Shown piece by piece: positions 56,791 through 64,000 of a stretch of DNA of 64,000 nt. This stretch comes from Chrysopilus asiliformis (Eukaryota > Arthropoda > Insecta > Diptera > Rhagionidae). The number at the start of each line of letters is the position of its first letter. The first letter of the stretch is position 1. The DNA lies in contig OZ035962.1 of the NCBI GenBank assembly GCA_964034945.1, positions 89,506,650 to 89,570,649 on the forward strand, in the 5' to 3' direction. Position numbers and translations under genes: made by a program. The notes beneath the pieces were generated by a model, which ran no database searches, was not told the DNA's origin, and saw nothing but the letters and a program-made list of their open reading frames with translations.

Positions 56791-58542
56791 GAAATAAAAC
56801 AGGTTTATTTAAGTTTTGAAATTTTAAGTCCAAGAAGAAGGCCGCTAGCCGGCGAAGAAGCTGAAGGCGGGCACGTGAGTAAAGGTTAGACCACGAAGCG
56901 ATAAGGGGCGAGCCCCTACAGATTAAATATGATTAAAACTAGAAATAAAACAGGAGGTGTGCGATTTCTTCATTTTGCACCTTTTCAAGAAGCAGAGCTT
57001 CAATTTCATACAACCCTTGAAAAGGATATGTTTTCACTCTACATGAGTATCTTTAATTGAATATTTGTGTTCAAAGCGCTATTCATCTCAATTTTTTTTC
57101 TGAAATTAATTAAAATTGCTTCCGAGAAATAACAATATTCGATACTTTTGTGCTTGACAGTTTTGTAATTAACTACCGCCGTCCATGCAAATGAAATTTC
57201 CATCAAAGACTTAAAGCAACGAAAAAAAGTGCTTAACGGAAGTTGCAACTAATATTTAAACGAGCTTTTAACTATATATGATTATTTTATTATTAATTTT
57301 AACACTTTTTTGTTAATTGAATGGGCATTATTTCCATCGAACAATAAACTATTCAGCGTCGTGGCTAAAACAATTCTGAATTGTCATTTAAACTTTGAAT
57401 TTCCATGAATGGTTCTTGCAAAATACTCGGTGAATTTGTTAAATTCACTAATTTTTATGTTATAATCAACTTTTAATCGAATTTCGGTTGATTTATTGTA
57501 TGAAATGGCGATGAATTCACCATGGGAAAATTTTAACGACTTTAGAAAAATGGTTGCAAGTTTGTTTTCATTCAGCGGTTGTGGGAAATGTGTATAAAAT
57601 AGATGAGTGAGTGCAGAGAGAAATGGGAAAAGAACCGGGAAACTTCTGGAATGCGGGCTGATTGTGAAAGTATGGCAAGCAACGCAGGTGGCAAAGGTAC
57701 GGCACACATTATCCATCTAATGGCTTTCTGTTAATGTCACCCGTGCCCCCATCGCTTTCAGTTAGGTTACCTAAAATCTACTCTATAGATACCTGTAGAT
57801 ATATCTGAATGGCAGGTAGGTAGGTATGTCTAACTGAACTAGAAAAGGTTTGCTAGATCTACCGGGGGATGTTTGAGAGAGGGCAGAGGGCCGGCGATGA
57901 GAAGTTTTTGTGTGCAGGTAACATATTTCTCTACGGGAACACCAGGTGGTGTACATGACGTCTTTGATATTCGGAAAGTTGCCTCTTGTTCAACTTTTCT
58001 GTTTCTCTTTTATGATTTTTTTTTGTTAGCAGGGAAATTTCGAATTAATTTCTGGGCAAGGAAAAGTTTACTTGTGATGAAATTAAAAATTGTATGCCAT
58101 CCAATAAGAAATGGTAAAATGGTTACAAAAACTATTTAACTTGAAATGTGACTGGCAAATATTTGAATTTGCGCTTAGATTTTGGTGAAAACCATGAAGA
58201 AATAAATAGGAATAATTTTGTTTAGAAAGTTGAAAGATTTTTTAAATTTTCAAATTGTTGTTTGAAACATATTTCTATTAAAACTAGACTTGATGTTCAC
58301 AATCATTCGAAACATATGAAATCTTTGAGGATCCATCACACAATAACGGTAAAAGCTATAATCACCATATTGGCACAAAGATTACAACACCGCTTCCCCC
58401 TTTAGCATACAAATGAAAGAGTCTTTTGCGATTACCGAGAAAACAGAGCATCATAGGCAAAAATAGTATTTAGAATATAATTATACATAACTCTTCAATA
58501 CTATAATATTTATTCGGTTCACTCCTTCTTCCCTCCCTCATA
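56791..58542. other. Unique sequence; family B-like fragment near 58380-58540
   Basis: No gene recognised. The last 160 bases resemble the tail of family B (ACATAACTCTTCAATACT, then CACTCCTTCTTCCCTCC), ending at the mariner insertion site. Confidence 0.45.
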
Positions 58543-59103
58543 TCGGGTCTTTCAATAAGGACATAACAATTTTGTATTTAAATAAAACACAGAATAATTT
58601 AGATATCGGGCTGAAATTTATTCCAGGTGTAGTGGCCATGTTACAGTAAAGTATGAAATTCGATGTCGTTCGTATGGCCACCGCGAGCACGTTTGCTGAT
58701 TGATTCGTTGGAGCCAATTTTCCACCACTCTTCCCCACATATCGGCCGGAACGTTGGCAATTTCGCGTTCGATATTGTTCCGGAGCTCCTCTAACGTTGT
58801 TGGCTTGTTGGCATAAACCAACGACTTAACATAACCCCATAAAAATAAATCCAACGGCGTTAAATCGCATGAGCGAGGTGGCCATTCGACCGGACCATTT
58901 CTCGAGATTACACGATTGCGACCACCGGCTCAGAATTTCGGTAGTAAGTTTTAGTAATTTCCAAACGTTGCTCGTTCGTGAATTTCACCATGATAAAAAT
59001 GTAACCCTTGACTGACGTTTTAGCATTGCCAGATCATAAAAAAAGTTTTAGGGTGCGTTTTTATTAAAATACAAAATTGTTATGTCCTTATTGAAAGACC
59101 CTT
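58543..59103 (-). mobile_element. Internally deleted mariner (DD41D type), copy 2 (minus)
   Basis: The ends are those of the copy at 9023-9577 (GGGTCTTTCAATAAGGACAT and onwards), flanked by TA (58541-58542, 59104-59105). At 561 bp it is also an internal deletion derivative, with a different junction. It is inserted in GTCT-family sequence. Confidence 0.92.
58618..58991 (-). pseudogene. Mariner transposase remnant, deleted and frameshifted
   Basis: From 58991 the frame gives MVKFTNEQRLEITKTYYRNS and a few more residues, then crosses the deletion junction out of frame and stops. The C-terminal third continues in another frame with [21 protein letters not shown] five-base difference near 58685 relative to copy 1 shifts the last residues. 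The first two catalytic aspartates are deleted. Confidence 0.85.
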
Positions 59104-59257
59104 TACTATCAAAAAAGTTTTTAGCGGTTTACTCAAAAACCGTGCGCCATATCGAAAAAAATATAAAGACAAATTATGTTTGAAATTAAATTTTACATAA
59201 CTCTTACTAACACAGAAATTCAATTGCACCACCCTTTCCCCAATTTACAGTACATAT

Positions 59258-59627
59258 GTGTTTTACATTGACAAAAAAAATCGTCGCCTCATATCGGGAC
59301 TTACGGTTATGTAAGGAATTATTCGAAAATTTAGCTTTGCTATTTGCAAGAAACGTAACTACACAAAATTTTAAGTCTCTAGCTCAATCCTTTCGAAAGT
59401 TATGGTGTTCACGGACAGACAGACGGACAGGCAGACGGACAGGCAGACGGACAGACAGACGGACAGACAGGCGGACAGACAGACGGACAGACAGACAGAC
59501 GGACAGACAGACGGACAGACAGACGGACAGACAGACGATAGAAATCAAAATGTTTTTTGGTGTAGTTCATTTTTGTGTTCGATGCGTTACAAACGGTATA
59601 CTAAATTTCATATACTTCTCTAACACC
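59258..59627 (-). mobile_element. GTCT element, family B copy 3 (minus)
   Basis: On the minus strand it begins ATTTAGTATACCGTTTGTAA near 59611, then ATCGAACACAAAAATGAACT, a GTCTGTCCGTCC array (about 59412-59536), and the core AAGGATTGAGCTAGAGACTT near 59390. Protein frames of RTDRR or QTDRQ type through the array are artefacts. Confidence 0.8.
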
Positions 59628-59773
59628 GTGTCTTCACTTGGGATTTTTCATCGCAGAGATTTTTGATTGATCAATCAGAGCTCGAGTTGATGACGATATC
59701 GCCGTCAACTCGGGCTCTGATTGGTCAATCATAAAATCTCTGCGATGAAAATTCCCAAGTGAAGACACGGTGT
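59623..59773. repeat. Near-perfect 151-bp palindrome (foldback MITE)
   Basis: The left arm ACACCGTGTCTTCACTTGGG through ATCGCAGAGATTTT and GATTGATCAATCAGAGCTCG pairs almost completely with the right arm. Arms are about 72 bases, with only a few mismatches and a centre of about 4 bases (ATAT). It lies at the start of family B copy 3. No coding capacity. Confidence 0.9.
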
Positions 59774-60137
59774 ATGATTCTCATATAGAGTATAAAAATT
59801 ATAAATCAACAATCCAACCAAAAGAGAGACAAAAGGTCTTTTTTTAAAAAAATCTGCCACCATAATATCAGAAATTAGGTAAAAAAATCCAACATTTGAA
59901 CGGTTTTGGTTCGTGTAATTTATAATTTTCTTTTAAATTCCAAATAGATTTTTTTTAAACGCCAAATGGATTATTTTTAAAGCGAAAGCATTGTGAGCTG
60001 AAGTTTAAAAAAGCTTTTGATGGATTCTGTTTTTGTTGTTAACGCTCAACCTGATAGGCGAGACTGTGGTTCACCTACATTAGGTGAGAGTTTGACCCTG
60101 TGGTTTAAAAACTCTAGTTTTTTTTTTTGAAACAATA

Positions 60138-60175
60138 AATTTTCCCTCAATAATGCAAAATATTGAGGGAAAATT
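60138..60175. repeat. Perfect 15-bp hairpin
   Basis: AATTTTCCCTCAATA (60138-60152) pairs exactly with TATTGAGGGAAAATT (60161-60175) around an 8-base loop. AT-rich surroundings; no gene nearby. It could be a terminator-like or MITE remnant structure; no evidence for either. Confidence 0.75.
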
Positions 60176-60232
60176 CATTCAGAAATTTCATTCGTTTGTT
60201 GTTTTTGCTCTAAAAAATAATTAGAATTAAAT

Positions 60233-60602
60233 GCGTCTATTTCATACGCAGGGCAAATTGCCGGGCATTTCATATTCCAGCATGACACAGAATAATTTGA
60301 TTTTACAGCCCAATATAACTATTATCAAGGCCCTGTTATACCAATCACTGAAAAATCAAAAAAAAAGTCTAAAGCTTACTATGACGATCCTCAATATTTA
60401 AAAGGAAAATATCATTTAAAAAATAACTAGCAACATATGAAATGCAGGGCAAATAAATAAAAGCTATTTTACGACATTTCAGAAAACTAATAATTTTAAA
60501 AACAGCAGGGCAACGAGTTTCTTATTTTCTCATCAAAACCCACTGTTTTTGATTGACCTGCAAGCAGCATGGCAAAACTTGCCCTGCGTATGAAATAGAC
60601 GT
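60233..60602. mobile_element. MULE-like MITE, family E copy 2, 9-bp duplication
   Basis: The inverted ends are CGTCTATTTCATACGCAGGG, followed by CA. The nine bases GAATTAAAT are identical on both sides (60224-60232, 60603-60611). A 9-bp duplication is characteristic of Mutator-like elements. Copy 1 is at 15154-15541. Confidence 0.85.
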
Positions 60603-60754
60603 GAATTAAATTACTTTGTTTCTTAATGTATGGAAAACTTTTTTTTTAGTGTAGTTCAAGTCTTGAAGTCGCAAACGTTTAGGTAGATATAAGATAATGT
60701 AGTAATCACCCGAAAGTTAATGAATTCTTTTTTACTTTTCTCTGCCAAGTTAAG

Positions 60755-61250
60755 AAGGAAAGTATTGTATTCATGACGGTGACCGGATTGACAACGGAGG
60801 CAAAAGAGTATTTCTGATCAGTACGAAATCCGTTTCAGGCAAAATTATGAGGATGTCCATGCATCTGTCTGTCGGTTTGTTCGTTGTACCTATCTTGAAT
60901 AATTCGATAATGTATAGAGCTAGCGACTTGAAATTTTTTTTGATGAGTTTCACCAAAATCGTAGTTTTATGTCAACTTTTGGAACAGTAACATTAACTAT
61001 ATTATAACTATGGTAGCTCCCACACATTTTTTTAAATAATGTTTTTTATAGTTTCTCAAAAACTATGCATTTTTGAGAAAAAAATGTGTATAATTTAAAT
61101 GAAATGAAATTTCCTACATTTTTTGTTTTAAGAATTTTAACGTATTTCTAACGGTTCTGGAATATTTTGTAAAAATGTTTCATTTTACATATTTTTTCCG
61201 AAACTTTACATTTTTTTAGAGGAAAGTTTTGTGTTGGCCACAACTGATAT
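60755..61250 (+). mobile_element. GTCT element, family J, longest copy
   Basis: Start AAAGTATTGTATTCATGACG, then CTGATCAGTACGAAATCCGT, a short GTCTGTCGGTTTGTTC, and the core ATAGAGCTAGCGACTTGAAA at 60913. The AT-rich tail contains TTTCTCAAAAACTATGCATT and ACGTATTTCTAACGGTTCTG, which recur inverted at 10085-10150 and 30100-30200. The 3' boundary is approximate. Confidence 0.75.
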
Positions 61251-62703
61251 TTTTATTATAAATCAATTTCAATTAAAATGTTTTTAAAATGAAATTCCGA
61301 AACATGAAAAACATTTTTAAAACCTTACCGTGTTGAGCTTCTTGGAAATATTTTCACAACTACAAATGATTTCCATAATTTCCCATGGGGGAAATTGGGG
61401 CTATGGAGCTTCGACGGAATTTAAAATTTCGCTGGCCATGGTTCTTGGAAACGAATTACAAAGGGATTTATTTGACTGAAATTCTTTGCAAACGTACCGT
61501 GGTTTTATTCCTGTTCATATCGTGTGAAAAAATTTAAGTTCAGGTCGCTTTTTACTTCATAAAACAGACACAATCAATAAAGACACGATTTTCGATGAAG
61601 TGAAACTCTCCCATTTTTCCAACTGCCATAACAATCGGATAGTGTGTGGAAAGAGAAGGAAGAAGGAATGAAAATCCAGTTGCCAGGATAGGACGGTTTA
61701 ATCTTTTTTAAAAACACGAGCAGCTGGTGACTCAAAGCTTTCGAATTATTGGGAAAATTCTGTTTTCCCATGTACGCAAACATTTCGTTTCCGGAAGTCC
61801 TTTTTTTTATCAGCATTCTCTGACTGCTGCCTTTTGCCACTTTTATCTCTCTTGGCACCACTTCACCGGTGGTTTTCCATCAGAGTTTACATTTTTTTTT
61901 GTTTGTTTTCGTTTCACGTGTTTTCCTGCTGGCAAAACTGTGAATCGTGTTTTTATCAAAATGAACGAAAGGACGATTTTAATGGATGGGAAATGTATCA
62001 CTTGTACTACGATCGACCGAGAGTTTGATGATGAGAATATCGACAATGAAGATGTGTTATCGCTCCGTTTTGGGTTGATTTTCTCATTGCCTGGGAAAAT
62101 TCCCAGGAATGTGGAAATGTGCTAAAAGGGATAAAAGTTGGGCATATATGTATATATATATGGTGTTTTTAAGTGGATCATTTTCATTATCGTTTCTTTG
62201 AAATTCGTTTGTCAATTATTATGAATTCTCATGTTGTGCAAATGTGGCATATATTTTGATAGCGTTTCACCATTCGTTGAATATGCTCTAAAAATACATG
62301 AATATTAAGAGCTTGGAAAAGCTCATTTGTTATTTAGAAAATATGCAAAAATAACGATATTTGCATTTCTTTGAAACGGTTTTTTTTCTTATCTTTAAAT
62401 TTTTTTTAAAATTTCTATTACAAATGAGTTTTATTCTAAAAATATCTGTTTGCGCCCCAGCTAGGGGGGTGTAAACTGAAAATTGCCAAAAGAGATGAAT
62501 AAAAATACTCAGCAAGTTTTGACTAAAACTATATTAACTTTATAATTTAAATTCAAATACAAATAATTTACAATTCAATGAAATTCAAAATTAACAATAT
62601 AGAAATTGAAATATAATTTAAAATATTATAATTGAGTTCAAATATTTAAATGATTGATCGATGCAATGAATGATATGATTGATGTAGTTTGATGATTTAA
62701 AGA
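61251..62703. other. Unique sequence, no gene recognised
   Basis: Overlapping frames on both strands at 61574-62125 (up to 132 codons) show no recognisable domain, and their codon content looks random. From about 62500 the sequence is very AT-rich up to the truncated retrotransposon. Confidence 0.45.
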
Positions 62704-64000
62704 CTTAAGAGCAATCCTAAGCAATTTTGGAATTTTGTGAACGCAAAACGAATATCTGATGGCTTCCCACTGTCCTTCAAATTTAATGATACCTCATCAA
62801 GTGATGCCAATACCATCAGCAATCTCTTCGCTGATCACTTCCGTTCTTCTTTTACACATGACACCTACAACTTTCCCAGTGACAGTTTTAAACACTTGAC
62901 GAACTCTCCTAGCACTTCTCTAGAGATGAAGGATCTTTTTTTATCTAACGATACCATTTTGGAATACATCGGTAGACTTGATGATTCCTTGACTTGTGGT
63001 CCGGACGGCATTCCCGCTTTCTTTTTTAAAAAGTGTGGACCTTCATTATCGTTCGTTTTATGTTCTTTATTTAATCGTTCTTTGTCATCTAGTGTTTTTC
63101 CTAGTTCTTGGAAGTTATCTCACATCATTCCCCTTCACAAAAAAGGTAATAAGGATGAGGTAAAAAATTACCGACCCATTGCCAAACTTTCTGTAGTAGC
63201 CAAGCTATTTGAATCATTAATTTGTGATAGTGTATATTTCCACTGTAAAAACATAATTTCCCCACATCAACATGGATTTATGAAAGGGCGATCGACTACC
63301 TCTAATCTTGTGGAGTTTTCCACGTATTGCATTGACGTAATTGAAAATGGCTTCCAAGTCGATTGTATTTACAACGACTTCAGCAAAGCATTCGACAAAA
63401 TCAACCATAATATTTTGTTGTACAAACTTAAACGTCTGAATTTTCCTCGCGGATTCATCAAATGGCTGAAGTCATATCTGAGCAACCGTACTCAAAAAGT
63501 TATATTCCGTGGCCAATTGTCTGCGGAGATACACAACTCCTCAGGGGTTCCACAAGGCTCGCATATTGGTCCGCTTCTATTTATTTTATTTATTAATGAC
63601 GTGAGCTTCATTTTCAAGTACTCGAAATTTCTTATATTTGCGGACGATGTCAAAATATATTTGGCTATTCGTAATTTAAGCGACCATTTAAGATTACAAG
63701 AAGACCTAGTTAAGTTTTATGTTTGGTGTGTTGAAAATAAACTGCCGTTAAATGTTTTGAAGTGCAATTTCATGTCTTATACACGTAATAAGACTACTTC
63801 ATCTTACCAGTATATCCTTAATAATATATGTTTAGATAGAGTAGAAAAAGTTAGAGATTTGGGTGTGTTTTTCTGCTCCAATTTCTCCTTTTCTGACCAT
63901 ATCGATAGCATCGTGAACAAGGCTAATTGTGCTCTTGGTTTTATAAAACGCTGGTCTAAAGAATTCAACGATCCGTACTTAACTAAAGCTTTATACGTCA
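62704..64000 (+). CDS. Non-LTR retrotransposon reverse transcriptase (5'-truncated, runs off window)
   Basis: A single frame is open from 62704 (in-frame TAA at 62698-62700) to the window end, 432 codons, with no ATG where the gene should begin. It opens LKSNPKQFWNFVNAKR, the linker before the reverse transcriptase of Jockey/CR1-group ORF2 proteins. Then come GPDGIPAFFFKKCG, HIIPLHKKGNKDEVKNYRPI, HGFMKGRSTT, motif A IYNDFSKAFDKINH, motif B SGVPQGSHIGPLLFILFIND and motif C FADDVKIY. The endonuclease is absent, so this is a 5'-truncated copy. No stop or frameshift in the visible part suggests it is young. The clade within the Jockey/CR1 group is not settled. Confidence 0.9.

Noticed and set aside
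61574..62125. Overlapping frames on both strands up to 132 codons
   Set aside because: Opposite-strand overlap, no motif, phenylalanine-rich low-complexity composition.

Overview
The window looks like a gene-poor, AT-rich, repeat-swollen piece of an insect nuclear genome, most likely a fly (Diptera). The evidence is one spliced animal gene with GT-AG introns, DD41D (rosa-type) mariner transposases, many PIF/Harbinger, hAT and Helitron-like non-autonomous elements, and about twenty GTCT-microsatellite elements that resemble the dipteran mini-me / INE-type repeats. I cannot name the species from sequence alone.

The only host gene I can support is the ETO/MTG8 co-repressor nervy (nvy), on the plus strand in eight coding exons from 24523 to 43600. 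The joined frame is 545 codons plus stop, every junction is in phase, and all four nervy-homology regions (TAFH/NHR1, NHR2, NHR3, MYND zinc finger) are intact. A poly(A) signal lies at 43652. The first recognised coding exon begins exactly at a splice acceptor, so at least one further 5' exon is missing from this annotation; it may lie in 1-24.5 kb.

Layout. 1-20 kb: mostly unique AT-rich sequence with scattered MITEs, an 8-mer minisatellite, an internally deleted mariner, and a GTCC/GTCT array of about 690 bp. 20.2-27.5 kb: a dense nested cluster of Harbinger, hAT and GTCT elements, reaching into the first nvy intron seen here. 30-43.6 kb: the rest of nvy, whose introns hold a Harbinger derivative, a hAT MITE, two broken DD41D mariners and GTCT elements. 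43.7-62.7 kb: repeats again, including a hexanucleotide array inside a MITE arm, a Helitron-like element carrying about 15 tandem 121-bp units, long G tracts, a second deleted mariner, a MULE-like MITE with a 9-bp target duplication, and several near-perfect palindromes. 62.7-64 kb: a 5'-truncated but open non-LTR reverse transcriptase that runs off the end.

The most interesting structural signals are two. First, one shared module, a GTCT microsatellite followed by a core near CTTGAAATTTTGC, links at least five or six otherwise different repeat families. Second, a set of Harbinger-type deletion derivatives has exact TWA target duplications and keeps different fragments of Harbinger coding sequence. 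Long open frames inside the GTCT and GATTAC arrays are artefacts of repeat periodicity and are not annotated as genes.
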